Shown piece after piece: positions 1 to 8,168 of a DNA stretch of 47,526 bases (positions are counted from its first letter, which is position 1; each line of letters begins with the position of its first letter). This DNA is from Saprospiraceae bacterium (GTDB lineage: Bacteria > Bacteroidota > Bacteroidia > Chitinophagales > Saprospiraceae). The DNA is taken from NCBI GenBank assembly GCA_021299835.1, contig JAJTER010000050.1, forward strand, positions 1-47,526, read 5' to 3'. The notes below the pieces were generated by a model that saw only the letters and a program-made list of their open reading frames with translations, did no database searches and was not told the origin of the DNA. The translations under genes and the position numbers were made by a program.

Positions 1-258
1 ACCTTACCAGATAATTATTTTGATATTGTTTATTTTGATGCCTTTTCGCCTGAATCCCAACCTGAATTATGGTCAACAAGCTTATTTGAGAAAATACATA
101 AATCTATGGCAAAAGAAGCCGTTCTGGTTACTTATTGCGCAAAAGGAGAGGTAAAGAGAATTTTAAAAAAAATAGGTTTTACTTTAGAATCACTACCAGG
201 TCCCCCAGGCAAAAGAGAAATGACCAGAGCAACCAAAAATGATGAACGATTAATCTAA
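1..258 (+). CDS. mnmD: MnmD-type tRNA 5-methylaminomethyl-2-thiouridine methyltransferase, C-terminal part (5' end outside window)
   Basis: The reading frame is open from base 1 and ends with TAA at 256-258, giving 85 residues of a protein whose start lies before the window. The segment DIVYFDAFSPESQPELW matches the signature of the DUF752/MnmC methyltransferase domain, where an Asp-Ala-Phe-x-Pro loop lies close to the SAM and substrate site. The tail GPPGKREMTRA also fits the C-terminal end of this domain. In the family the enzyme methylates the wobble-uridine side chain of certain tRNAs. No FAD oxidase domain follows, so this is the stand-alone MnmD form and not bifunctional MnmC. Its last 9 bases overlap the end of the convergent gene at 250-789. 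Without the N-terminal half I cannot check the SAM-binding glycine motif. Confidence 0.75.
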   Translation, partial: TLPDNYFDIVYFDAFSPESQPELWSTSLFEKIHKSMAKEAVLVTYCAKGEVKRILKKIGFTLESLPGPPGKREMTRATKNDERLI

Positions 259-789
259 AATATTTTGCTTGCCTTCATCACCATACAACTTTTTTGACAT
301 TTCGTTGAATGCTTTAGCTGCCTCTTCAGCCGTTTTAAACATACCTAAATGTTTTGATTTCCCACTTATAGAAATAACTGAACGAAATTTATTGTGTTCC
401 TTGTAAACACCTGTAAATCCTGTACTACTACTTGTTTTTCTGGTTCTACTTGCAACAGCTCTACTTCTGAAAATTAAATTATTTAATCTACAATCTAGTT
501 TATTACCATTGACAAAACCAACTAAATTGTTTATTTTAGTCTTCTCATTGAGTTTGAAGGTTTCCGCTAATATTTTGTGAAGATAAATGGTGGTAGTTTT
601 GTAATTAGAGGGAGCTAATTTAATTGTTTTTTGAAAAAAGATGCAACCGCTGGAATGTACCCTGAGATTTTCTGCAAGGTCTAAAGAAAGCATATACTCG
701 TCTTTCATAATGTAATGATAACCCTTATCATCCAAAATAACGAAATCATCAGCGTTTTTAATCTTTACCTGGTGATAATTTATTCCCAT
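250..789 (-). CDS. HNH-like/AP2-domain DNA-binding protein with degenerate nuclease motif
   Basis: A 179-residue protein. Residues around 70-108 (IYLHKILAETF ... NGNKLDCRLNNL) align with the HNH homing-endonuclease pattern 'vHrLvAeaF ... NHiDGNkxNNrxxNL'. The central Asn-His pair is replaced by Gly-Phe (VGFVNGN), so the general-base histidine seems absent. Residues about 124-175 (TGFTGVYKEHNKFRSVISI ... HLGMFKTAEEAAKAFN) form an AP2-type DNA-binding domain, which often follows HNH modules in phage and mobile endonucleases. The protein probably binds DNA but may not cut it. It stands alone between mnmD and ribD, transcribed against both, and looks like a domesticated or decaying homing endonuclease. 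The family call is good; loss of activity is inference. Confidence 0.7.
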   Translation of the reverse strand: MGINYHQVKIKNADDFVILDDKGYHYIMKDEYMLSLDLAENLRVHSSGCIFFQKTIKLAPSNYKTTTIYLHKILAETFKLNEKTKINNLVGFVNGNKLDCRLNNLIFRSRAVASRTRKTSSSTGFTGVYKEHNKFRSVISISGKSKHLGMFKTAEEAAKAFNEMSKKLYGDEGKQNILD

Positions 790-941
790 AGTTATAAAAT
801 ATCCTACTTAAAAATATACACTCAAAGCAATTTAATTTTAATAACCCCTCTACTTTTCTGTTTTGATTTGGGGAAAATTAATTTATCTTCGAAATTAACT
901 AAAAATATTTTTAACAGAACTATATATAAATCAATTTTTTA

Positions 942-1988
942 ATGAAACAATATACTCCCGCGCATTTTATTTTAAGGTGCCTCGAAATAGCCAGAAATGG
1001 AGGTCAAAAAGTATCTCCAAATCCAATGGTTGGGTCTTTGTTAGTTGAAAACAATGAAATTATTGGTGAGGGATTTCATGCGGAGTATGGGAAAGCTCAT
1101 GCGGAGGTTAATGCTTTTTCTTCTGTGAAAAAAGAAAATTTCCATAGAATTGAAAATGCAATCTTATATGTTTCCTTAGAGCCTTGTAATATTTTTGGGA
1201 AAACACCACCCTGTACTTCTTTAGTATTAGATAAAAAAGTTAAAAAAGTAGTAATATCAACCCAAGATGTTTCTCCAGAGGTAAATGGTAACGGAGTTAA
1301 AAAACTTACAAATGGGGGAATAGAAGTTATCGAGGGAGTATTAGAAGAATCAGGTAAGTTGCTGGTTAAACAAAGAAGTGTTTTTGTAACTAAAAAAAGA
1401 CCTTATACCATTCTAAAATTAGCAATTTCTGAAGACGGGTTTTATGCATCAAATGAAAAAGTTAACACATGGTTAAGTTCACCTGTAACCTCCAGATTAA
1501 CTCATAAATGGCGAGCTGAGACTGATGCCATTTTAGTTGGATATAATACCGCCCTGATTGATAATCCACTCTTAGATACCAGATATTTCCCAGGTAAAAA
1601 TCCTCTTAAATATGTGATGGACAAACATAATTCCCTCCCTGATAATCTACATCTGTTTAATGAGCCTGATGTGACTAAAAGATTTACCCTAAAAAGTAAG
1701 CATATAAATGATGTTCAAATTGGATCTGATAATAATAAGTCCCTCGATTTAAATGAAATTTCGACCTATTTTTATAATCAAAATATAGGGAGTCTTCTCG
1801 TTGAAGGCGGCGGAAAACTTATCCAAAATTATTTGGATTCTAATTTGTGGGATGAACTGAGGTTGATAAGAACTAAAAAAATATTAAAGAAAGGCAAGGA
1901 AATTCAATGGAAAAACTTGAATAAATCTGCCTCTTATATTTTGGGAAATGACGTTATAGAAATTTATTTAAGAGAAGAAACTCGTTAA
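942..1988 (+). CDS. ribD: Bifunctional riboflavin biosynthesis deaminase/reductase RibD
   Basis: 348 residues, close to the usual size of two-domain RibD. The N-terminal cytidine-deaminase-like domain (about 1-145) has the zinc site HAEVNAF and PCNIFGKTPPC, matching the family's HAE and PCxxxGxTPPC. The C-terminal domain (about 150-348) is the NADPH-dependent reductase with the typical segment SLLVEGGGKLIQNYL. It deaminates the pyrimidine made by GTP cyclohydrolase II and then reduces the ribosyl side chain, both in the cytoplasm. The ATG follows a divergent gap of about 150 bases that holds no other gene I can support. The 3' end overlaps a small minus-strand ORF by 21 bases. The FAD synthetase of the same pathway lies at 36 kb. 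Confidence 0.95.
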   Translation: MKQYTPAHFILRCLEIARNGGQKVSPNPMVGSLLVENNEIIGEGFHAEYGKAHAEVNAFSSVKKENFHRIENAILYVSLEPCNIFGKTPPCTSLVLDKKVKKVVISTQDVSPEVNGNGVKKLTNGGIEVIEGVLEESGKLLVKQRSVFVTKKRPYTILKLAISEDGFYASNEKVNTWLSSPVTSRLTHKWRAETDAILVGYNTALIDNPLLDTRYFPGKNPLKYVMDKHNSLPDNLHLFNEPDVTKRFTLKSKHINDVQIGSDNNKSLDLNEISTYFYNQNIGSLLVEGGGKLIQNYLDSNLWDELRLIRTKKILKKGKEIQWKNLNKSASYILGNDVIEIYLREETR

Positions 1989-2090
1989 ATAAATAATTGC
2001 GGCTGTTAAAAATAGGATAAGCAATAAAAAGATAATTACTCTTTTACTGTAATTATTCGTTGTAACATGATTTCTTCTAAATTTAGCCAT
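1968..2090 (-). CDS. Putative 40-residue single-pass membrane protein
   Basis: A short ORF with an ATG at 2090-2088 and a TAA at 1970-1968. The product starts MAKFRRNHVTTNNYSKR, a polar and strongly basic stretch, followed by about 20 hydrophobic residues (VIIFLLLILFLTAAIIYL) and a four-residue tail. This is the layout of a small inner-membrane protein with its N-terminus in the cytoplasm. It fills the gap between ribD and coaE and overlaps the end of ribD by 21 bases. I see no ribosome binding site, which is normal in Bacteroidota, and no clear promoter. Low-complexity AT-rich DNA can produce hydrophobic ORFs by chance, so the call rests on the basic-then-hydrophobic pattern. Function unknown. 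Confidence 0.4.
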   Translation of the reverse strand: MAKFRRNHVTTNNYSKRVIIFLLLILFLTAAIIYLTSFFS

Positions 2091-2136
2091 AATAATTTTT
2101 TAAAGTTACTCACTAAACACTTATAAAAACAAAAAT

Positions 2137-2766
2137 ATGCTTTCTGTAGGAATTAGCGGTGGAATAGGAAGTGGAAAAACGCTTGTTTGCACTATTTTTC
2201 AGGTATTAGGCATATCAGTTTATAATTCTGACCTGGAAGCAAAAAGAATAATGGAGACAAATGAGCTGGTTAAAAAAGAAATAATTAAACTACTGGGAGA
2301 AGAAAGCTACTTCAACAACCTATCTTTAAACAGAAAATTTATTGCTGAAAAAATATTTAATCAAAAGGAATTATTACACAGCTTAAATCAAATAGTTCAT
2401 CCGGCAGTTAGAATAGACGCCGAAATCTGGAGCAAAAAAATACCACAAGAAGGCGGTTATTATTTAAGGGAATCAGCTATATTATTTGAAACGGGAATAT
2501 ACAAAAAATTAAATTACAATATATTAGTTACTTCCCCTCAGGAAATTCGCATAGAGCGAATAAAAAGTAGAGATGCTATATCAAAAGAAGACATAATCCT
2601 TCGCATGAAAAATCAATGGGATGATGAACAAAAGTTACCCCTCGCAAATTTTATCATCATAAATGATGAAAAAAACTTGTTAATTCCACAAATTTTAAAA
2701 ATTCATAAGACACTTAAGGATTACTCTTTAAGGCCAACTGATAAGCTGCCAAACATAAATCTTTAG
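2137..2766 (+). CDS. coaE: Dephospho-CoA kinase
   Basis: 209 residues, the normal size for CoaE. The P-loop is GISGGIGSGKT at residues 5-15, followed by VYNSDLEAKRIM, the family's conserved dephospho-CoA-binding Asp region (typically DAD). HPAVR and the lid-region RIERIKSRD are also typical. The enzyme phosphorylates the 3'-hydroxyl of dephospho-CoA with ATP, the last step of coenzyme A synthesis. The last 53 bases overlap the 3' end of the convergent photolyase gene, so the two C-termini are encoded on opposite strands of the same DNA. The ATG lies about 45 bases after the small minus-strand ORF. Confidence 0.94.
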   Translation: MLSVGISGGIGSGKTLVCTIFQVLGISVYNSDLEAKRIMETNELVKKEIIKLLGEESYFNNLSLNRKFIAEKIFNQKELLHSLNQIVHPAVRIDAEIWSKKIPQEGGYYLRESAILFETGIYKKLNYNILVTSPQEIRIERIKSRDAISKEDIILRMKNQWDDEQKLPLANFIIINDEKNLLIPQILKIHKTLKDYSLRPTDKLPNINL

Positions 2767-4051
2767 ACAATTTACTATCAATCATTGGTTTTACATAATG
2801 AGGTGTTCCAAATTCAGGAACCCATCTTTTAATGTATTGAAATTGAGCATCAAATTTAAGCATTTGAGCTTCAGGACTAAAAATACGAAAATAAGGAGCT
2901 GCGTCCGTACCTGAACCAGCCGCCCATTGCCAGCCACCATTATTGCTTGCTAAATCAAAATCTAATAATTTTTCTGCAAAATATTTTTCACCCCATCTCC
3001 AATCGATGAGTAAATTTTTTGTAAGAAAACTTGCTGTTAACATTCTAACCCTATTATGCATAAAACCAGTGGCATTTAACTCTCTCATTCCGGCATCAAC
3101 CAAAGGAAAACCTGTTTTCCCAACAGTCCACCGATCAAAATCATCTAAATTATTCCTCCATTTAATCAAATCATAATTACTTCTGAAAGCATTTTTCTCA
3201 ACATGAGGAAAATTAAATAATATTTGAGCATAGAAATCTCTCCAAATCAGTTCATTCAAAAAGGTTTCATTCAGATTAATAATTTTTCGTGCTAATTCTC
3301 TAATGCCTATGGTGCCAAATCGAAGATGAATTCCCAACCTACTGGTACCCACTTTAGCAGGATAATCTCTATTTTCTGAATAATTTTCAACAACTTTTAG
3401 ATTTAAATCTTTAGATGGAATATCAATTTGTGAAGGTTGAAAATGCATAAATTCGAGGGTTGGAAAATCGGGTACAGTCACATTTGCATATAAATTACCA
3501 TGAAGTAAACCTTCAGAATTATAAGTAAACAATGGACTATTATCACCTTCTAATAATCCTGATTTCAATTTTTCTTTCCAAGCTTTACTATATGGGGTAA
3601 AGACAGTATAGGGAGTACCCGCTGACTTTGATAAAATTTCACGCTCTTCAAAAATAACATGATCTTTACTAAGGTGAAAAGATATATTTTTTGCCTCTAA
3701 AGATTTTTTAATAGCAAGATCTCTTTGTAGGGCATAAGATTCATAATCCTTATTAGTAAACAGAAATTTTACAGGTAATTCATTCGTTATTTTATCAATA
3801 ATTTCAACAGGATTTCCATAAGCGATGTAAAAACTTCCTCCAAGTTTTTCTATTTTTTCTTTTAAAAATATCACCTGATTATAGATAAAGCTTACCCTGG
3901 CATCGGCTTTATTAGATAACCTATTGAGTATATTCGTATCAAAAATAAATATTGGCAATACGGGTAAACCTGCCTTTAGTGCAGCGAATAAGCCTCTATT
4001 ATCTTCTAATCTAAGGTCTCTTCTAAACCAAAAAAGTGAAATTTTAGACAT
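2714..4051 (-). CDS. phrB: Deoxyribodipyrimidine photolyase (class I, cryptochrome/photolyase family)
   Basis: 445 residues. The N-terminal alpha/beta antenna domain begins LFWFRRDLRLEDNRGLF and continues to about residue 130. The C-terminal helical FAD-binding domain carries TSRLGIHLRFGTIGIRELA, ELIWRDFY, WTVGKTGFPLVDAGMREL, GFMHNRVRM and DFDLASNNGGWQWAAGSG, all class I CPD-photolyase signatures. This includes the Asn-containing loop near the FAD N5 and the tryptophans of the electron-transfer chain. It repairs UV-induced pyrimidine dimers with blue light. The coding region overlaps the 3' end of coaE by 53 bases. I cannot separate CPD photolyase from a close cryptochrome with certainty, but the motifs favour repair activity. 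Confidence 0.93.
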   Translation of the reverse strand: MSKISLFWFRRDLRLEDNRGLFAALKAGLPVLPIFIFDTNILNRLSNKADARVSFIYNQVIFLKEKIEKLGGSFYIAYGNPVEIIDKITNELPVKFLFTNKDYESYALQRDLAIKKSLEAKNISFHLSKDHVIFEEREILSKSAGTPYTVFTPYSKAWKEKLKSGLLEGDNSPLFTYNSEGLLHGNLYANVTVPDFPTLEFMHFQPSQIDIPSKDLNLKVVENYSENRDYPAKVGTSRLGIHLRFGTIGIRELARKIINLNETFLNELIWRDFYAQILFNFPHVEKNAFRSNYDLIKWRNNLDDFDRWTVGKTGFPLVDAGMRELNATGFMHNRVRMLTASFLTKNLLIDWRWGEKYFAEKLLDFDLASNNGGWQWAAGSGTDAAPYFRIFSPEAQMLKFDAQFQYIKRWVPEFGTPHYVKPMIDSKLSKDLCLAAYQLALKSNP

Positions 4052-4133
4052 TATTTTATATTATTTCAGAAATAACAAGCAAAATAATCAAATGTTTCAT
4101 GTACTTTCATAAAGCATTTAAATCAATAACGCT

Positions 4134-4913
4134 TTGCGATTAAATACAAAACCTTTCAAAACCCATATATTTTATTTTACTTTATTATTTTCTTCCTGTC
4201 AATCGGAACAAATTCAATGGATTGAAGGACTTGAACATGATAAAAAAGGGAGTAATAAACCTGTTGATCCCACAGGGCTTGATAAACAATTAGCTTATAT
4301 AAATAAATATCCAAAGGATACGCTTCGAAATATTACCATTTTAATAAAAACAATTAAAGATGCAGTAAATGCGGAGGACGATGAACTAGCTTATAAATTA
4401 TTCCTATTAGGTCTTCAGAAATATCCAGATATTATCAGGGACGATGAATTTTTTAACTTTATAAATTATTTTTATATAGCAATGTTAAAGGAGGAGGACA
4501 CTGCCAAATGGATTACAGGAATAATAAAAGATCGTTGGAATGAAGATCAAAAATCAGCTTATTTTTCAACCATATTTCAAAATATTAAGGAAGAATTTCC
4601 AAAATTAAAGTCATATCAGCATGTTGAGCAACTGGTAAACATGGCAAAAATTCATTCTCTTATATTACCAAATGGGGAGCAAAGTGGCTTATTCTTATGG
4701 AAATCTTATGAAATCATGCGTTGGATGGGTAGTGATCTGGCAGCACTTGATTTGTTAGATTTAATAATAATAAGACATAAAAACTGGAAAAACATAAGGA
4801 TGGTAAAAAAGGAGAAGGAATTACTCCTTAAGAATAAGAACCGATTAAAATGGAATGGCAAGGAAAAAATAAATATATCACCATACAAAAAAGATCAAAC
4901 ACCAGTAAGTTGA
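4134..4913 (+). CDS. Hypothetical lipoprotein with TTG start
   Basis: A 259-residue protein that I do not recognise. It starts with a basic stretch (MRLNTKPFKTH), then a short hydrophobic core (IFYFTLLF) and SSC at residues 20-22, which reads as a signal peptidase II site with the lipidated Cys22 followed by QSEQ. The start must be TTG at 4134, because an in-frame TAA lies five codons upstream (4119-4121) and no ATG precedes the signal sequence. The body is helical and charged, with a regular spacing of hydrophobic residues that suggests tetratricopeptide-like or other helical repeats. The last 19 bases overlap the convergent Spo0M-like gene. It is probably an envelope lipoprotein. No function can be assigned. 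Confidence 0.65.
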   Translation: MRLNTKPFKTHIFYFTLLFSSCQSEQIQWIEGLEHDKKGSNKPVDPTGLDKQLAYINKYPKDTLRNITILIKTIKDAVNAEDDELAYKLFLLGLQKYPDIIRDDEFFNFINYFYIAMLKEEDTAKWITGIIKDRWNEDQKSAYFSTIFQNIKEEFPKLKSYQHVEQLVNMAKIHSLILPNGEQSGLFLWKSYEIMRWMGSDLAALDLLDLIIIRHKNWKNIRMVKKEKELLLKNKNRLKWNGKEKINISPYKKDQTPVS

Positions 4914-5365
4914 AAAAATTTTTGAATAAAAGGATTTAGAGCAGTTCCTTTCACTTTTGCTTCTGCCTCAATACGGAACTCAGAATTTACTTTACTGACT
5001 TTCTTAGCTACATTAGCCAAGCCTTTAAAAAGAATATTTTTCCTTCCAAAATCATCTATAGGTGCAGTCACGTATTTAAAAGAAAAAGCGAAAGATAACT
5101 TAGTTTCAACATTTGCTTCAATGGTAATACACTTATCAATAACCAAATCTCCTAAAACATATTCATTAACTAACCTCTCCGGACCTCTACCCCTTCCGTA
5201 GCGTTCAACCATTTTTATATTAACATTTACAATTTCCTGAGTAGTTATGGAATTAAATACCAGAATACCTGAAAAAAGTCCATCTACAGACCTGATATCA
5301 TCAGGTAGTAAGATATCCATTTTTACGCCTTCAATCCCAAACCAATTTTTAACTTTATTAAGCAT
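4895..5365 (-). CDS. Spo0M-like (arrestin-fold) protein
   Basis: 156 residues. The start KVKNWFGIEGVKMDILLPDD and the following pattern of a G-x-x-x-G strand, INVKMVERY and a block ending in LSFAFSFKY resemble the N-terminal beta-sandwich of the sporulation-control protein Spo0M. That family has an arrestin-like fold and is widespread in bacteria that do not sporulate. The protein has no signal peptide or membrane segment and is probably cytoplasmic. It is about half the length of Bacillus Spo0M, so it may hold only one of the two sandwich lobes plus a linker. It is the last gene of the minus-strand block at 5-8 kb, about 90 bases after the previous gene. The family call is from pattern only; role unknown. 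Confidence 0.5.
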   Translation of the reverse strand: MLNKVKNWFGIEGVKMDILLPDDIRSVDGLFSGILVFNSITTQEIVNVNIKMVERYGRGRGPERLVNEYVLGDLVIDKCITIEANVETKLSFAFSFKYVTAPIDDFGRKNILFKGLANVAKKVSKVNSEFRIEAEAKVKGTALNPFIQKFFQLTGV

Positions 5366-5454
5366 GTTAAATTATGTATTTACTCAATAAAATATATTTT
5401 TAAAGATTTAGTTATAAAAAGTAGCTTAAAATCATAAAAAATCCGACGAACAAC

Positions 5455-5955
5455 TTAGATTACTCTTTTAAGCCAGAAACTCCCTAAGTTTTTAATCAAA
5501 TGGTGTTGGGCGTCGTACAAGTTATTTACTAAGGTATCAATAAACAAAGTTTCAAAATTAATTTCATTAGACTTTAACTTTTCAGACCAAATAGCGGTAG
5601 AAGCTGTTTGCCATTCATTATTCACAAGAGCAGATTGTAATAATCTATCGAATAAAGAAATTTTATATTTTATTTCTACATTTTTAATAAAAGCGACCGA
5701 TTTATCCATGGAACATCCACTGATAGCATGAGAAGATTCATCCACAATCAGCATTAATAATCTTGAAAACAAAATAAAACCAGTTGCCTTAAGAACAACG
5801 CCGTGACTATCCCAATGGGCACAAAATGAATCTATATCCATTTGAATAGACACTTGTTCCGAATCATTTAAAATTTTATCAGCAGTAAACAACCAAACTT
5901 TAGAAGATGCATTGAAAGTCTCTAAATTAAGCTTATGTCCCAATAAATTATTCAT
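5455..5955 (-). CDS. Conserved Bacteroidota protein (often mislabelled ABC transporter ATPase)
   Basis: 166 residues. The segment SFCAHWDSHGVVLKATG followed by LIVDESSHAISGCSMDKSV matches a short conserved family of Bacteroidota whose pattern is W-x-x-H-G ... VDE ... SGCSID. Database entries of this family are frequently called ABC transporter ATPase, but no Walker A, Walker B or LSGGQ motif is visible here, so that name is not supported. It sits 9 bases downstream of the CCG-domain Fe-S gene on the same strand and is probably co-transcribed with it, which suggests a role linked to that redox module. The conserved Asp-Glu, Cys and His could be functional. Function unknown. Confidence 0.65.
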   Translation of the reverse strand: MNNLLGHKLNLETFNASSKVWLFTADKILNDSEQVSIQMDIDSFCAHWDSHGVVLKATGFILFSRLLMLIVDESSHAISGCSMDKSVAFIKNVEIKYKISLFDRLLQSALVNNEWQTASTAIWSEKLKSNEINFETLFIDTLVNNLYDAQHHLIKNLGSFWLKRVI

Positions 5956-5964
5956 TGATATCCT

Positions 5965-6747
5965 TTAAAGCTGTTGAACAATTAATTCAGAAAGATCTAA
6001 AACCATTATATTTTTTTCATTTGAATCTGCGGTTAAACCATCTTGAAGCATGGTAATACAAAAGGGACAATTAGCTGCTACTATGTCTGCTCCCGAACTA
6101 ATAATTTCAGTTGCTCGAGCCTGATTAATGCGTCCGGAACCAGGTTCATCTTCTTTCCACATTTGCGCACCACCGGCACCACAACAAAGACCATTGGATT
6201 TACACCTTTTCAACTCAACTAAATCGGCATCTAATGCTTCCAAAATCTCTCTTGGAGCTTCATATATTCCATTAATCCTGCCCAGATAACAAGAATCATG
6301 ATAAGTAATTTTTTTTCCTATAAAAGAGCCACCACCTTGCAACTTCAATTTACCGTCGGCTATCAGACCATTAAGAAAAGAGGTATGATGAATAACTTCA
6401 TAATTTCCACCTAACTCGGGATATTCATTTTTCAGCGTATTAAAGCAATGAGGACAAGCCGTTACAATTTTTTTTATCCCATAATGATTTAACGTTTGAA
6501 TATTTTGAAGTGCGAGCATTTGAAATAAAAATTCATTACCAGCCCTTCTGGCGGGATCCCCTGTACACTTTTCTTCTTCTCCCAAAATGGCAAAAGACAC
6601 ATCAATTTTATTGAGAATTGTACAAAATGCTTTAGTTACGCGCTGAGCACGTGCATCAAAACTACCGGCACATCCTACCCAAAATAAAATTTCAGGAGAG
6701 ATACCTTGGTTGTAAAGCGTTGAATAAACAGGAACTTGGATAGACAT
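5965..6747 (-). CDS. CCG-domain Fe-S oxidoreductase subunit (HdrB/LutA/GlpC-like)
   Basis: 260 residues with two cysteine-rich CCG domains. The first runs from WVGCAGSFDARAQ to ACPHCFNTL, with KCTGDPARRAGNE between. The second has YHDSCYLGRINGIYEAPR, NGLCCGAGGAQMW and NCPFC. These match the C-x(n)-CCG-x(n)-CxxC modules that bind noncubane Fe-S clusters in HdrB, LutA/GlcF and GlpC. It lies 22 bases downstream of the membrane ferredoxin gene at 6770-8092, and the two probably form one electron-transfer complex at the cytoplasmic membrane. The donor or acceptor cannot be read from the sequence; a quinone-linked dehydrogenase for a 2-hydroxy acid or fatty-acid intermediate is one possibility. There is no flavoprotein partner in the block. 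Confidence 0.85.
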   Translation of the reverse strand: MSIQVPVYSTLYNQGISPEILFWVGCAGSFDARAQRVTKAFCTILNKIDVSFAILGEEEKCTGDPARRAGNEFLFQMLALQNIQTLNHYGIKKIVTACPHCFNTLKNEYPELGGNYEVIHHTSFLNGLIADGKLKLQGGGSFIGKKITYHDSCYLGRINGIYEAPREILEALDADLVELKRCKSNGLCCGAGGAQMWKEDEPGSGRINQARATEIISSGADIVAANCPFCITMLQDGLTADSNEKNIMVLDLSELIVQQL

Positions 6748-6769
6748 ATAAAGAGCTTAAAGTTATTGG

Positions 6770-8092
6770 CTAATCATTCATATCAGCAGTCCAGGCGGAC
6801 CTTTCCGCTGACAATGACCACGCTGCCTGATTATTTTCTAAACTATTAAAAAGAGGTACCCAATCGGCGGGTCCAGAAGACAATGTTAATATTTCATAAC
6901 GTCTCATTTTTATAATTGGTTCAAGAGGATTTATCAAAACTGGACAAGCTTCAACACAAGCATTACAAGTAGTACAAGCGTGAATTTCTTCTGGTGATAT
7001 TTGAGAAAACAAGGACAAACCATCTGAGAAATTAGCTGAAGAAAGTGGCATATTCTTATCCTGACAAAAGGCTACATCCCCACTATCCAGTTTTTTTCCA
7101 ACCTCATCTGCTCTATCCCTGATATCCATCATTACCTTACGAGGTGATAATTTTTTACCTGTCATATTTGCAGGACAAACCTCTGTACATCTGCCACATT
7201 CAGTGCAGGTATAGGCATCTAAAATATTTTTCCATGAAAGATTAAACACATCATTACTTCCGAAATCTGGTAATTGATTTGTGTCATTACTTGCTTCGGA
7301 TATTCCCAGCAAAGACTTAACTTCCTCCATGATGGCAGGCATATTTTCAATTTTACCTCTGGGTTTAGTATTTGCGTAATAGGTATTTATAAAGGCAAAG
7401 ATAATATGCAAGTGTTTTGAATAAGAAAGATAAACAATAAATCCAAAGACCACTATAATGTGACCCCACCACCCTACTCTTTCTAACAAATGCAGCGTAT
7501 TGGTATCAAAATCCTTAAGCAACGGAACCAGGAAACCACTTAGAATAAATTGATATGATTCTTGGTGTAAAGCAACGTCTGCGCTATTCATCATAAAAAT
7601 GAAAGAGACCAAAACAATTTCAGCTAAAAGAATGATTAGCGCATCCAATGCAGGCCAACCTTTTAATTCCACACTTTGAAAACGAGGAATTTTGAGCAAA
7701 TTTCTCCTGGCTAAAAACACAAATGTTCCAATGAGTGCTAATAAAGAAAGCACCTCAATAAAATTGATGATAAGTAAATAAAAAGAACCTAAAATGGGTA
7801 AAAATACTCTGTGAGAACCTGTTATTCCATCGATAAGAATCTCAATTAATTCAATCTGTGTAAAAATAAAAGCGATGTAAATAAATAGATGTAAGATGGC
7901 AGGCAACCATTTTGTAAACATTTTTTTTTGGCCGAAAGCAATAAAAATTACATTTTTCCACTTTTCCGAGGGAGTACTGTCAGGAGTCCAATCTACCCCA
8001 AGACTAATATTTCTTGAAATAAAAAGAAATCTTTTTGCAGCAAACCCAAAAGATAAAATGCAAAGAATAGAAAAAATTATTTGTTCAAGCAT
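6770..8092 (-). CDS. Membrane-bound 4Fe-4S ferredoxin subunit (HdrC-like with integral membrane N-terminus)
   Basis: 440 residues. The first 240 or so contain several hydrophobic helices (for example IIFSILCILSFGFAA, WLPAILHLFIYIAFIF, LLIINFIEVLSLLALIG and IIVVFGFIVYL), resembling the heme-b membrane subunits of Hdr/Nar-type enzymes. The C-terminal part has two 4Fe-4S motifs, CTECGRCTEVCP near residue 297 and CTTCNACVEACP near residue 374. Together this is an electron-transfer protein linking a quinone pool to a soluble Fe-S subunit, here the CCG protein encoded immediately downstream. Histidines in the helices could bind heme, but I cannot confirm this. The gene is first in a minus-strand block of four. 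The pairing is common in Bacteroidota; the physiological substrate is unknown. Confidence 0.85.
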   Translation of the reverse strand: MLEQIIFSILCILSFGFAAKRFLFISRNISLGVDWTPDSTPSEKWKNVIFIAFGQKKMFTKWLPAILHLFIYIAFIFTQIELIEILIDGITGSHRVFLPILGSFYLLIINFIEVLSLLALIGTFVFLARRNLLKIPRFQSVELKGWPALDALIILLAEIVLVSFIFMMNSADVALHQESYQFILSGFLVPLLKDFDTNTLHLLERVGWWGHIIVVFGFIVYLSYSKHLHIIFAFINTYYANTKPRGKIENMPAIMEEVKSLLGISEASNDTNQLPDFGSNDVFNLSWKNILDAYTCTECGRCTEVCPANMTGKKLSPRKVMMDIRDRADEVGKKLDSGDVAFCQDKNMPLSSANFSDGLSLFSQISPEEIHACTTCNACVEACPVLINPLEPIIKMRRYEILTLSSGPADWVPLFNSLENNQAAWSLSAERSAWTADMND

Positions 8093-8168
8093 AATATATC
8101 CTTTTTTCTTTAAAGGTAATTGTTTTACATTAGACTTTTAATTTCAATATCAACTAAATTTCCTTCCC

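Noticed and set aside
715-942. 75-residue plus-strand ORF before ribD
   Set aside because: It begins inside the HNH/AP2 gene on the other strand and is AT-rich low-complexity sequence with no signal peptide or family pattern.
5455-5955. ABC transporter ATPase label for this protein
   Set aside because: No Walker A, Walker B or signature motif is present, so the common database name is not supported.
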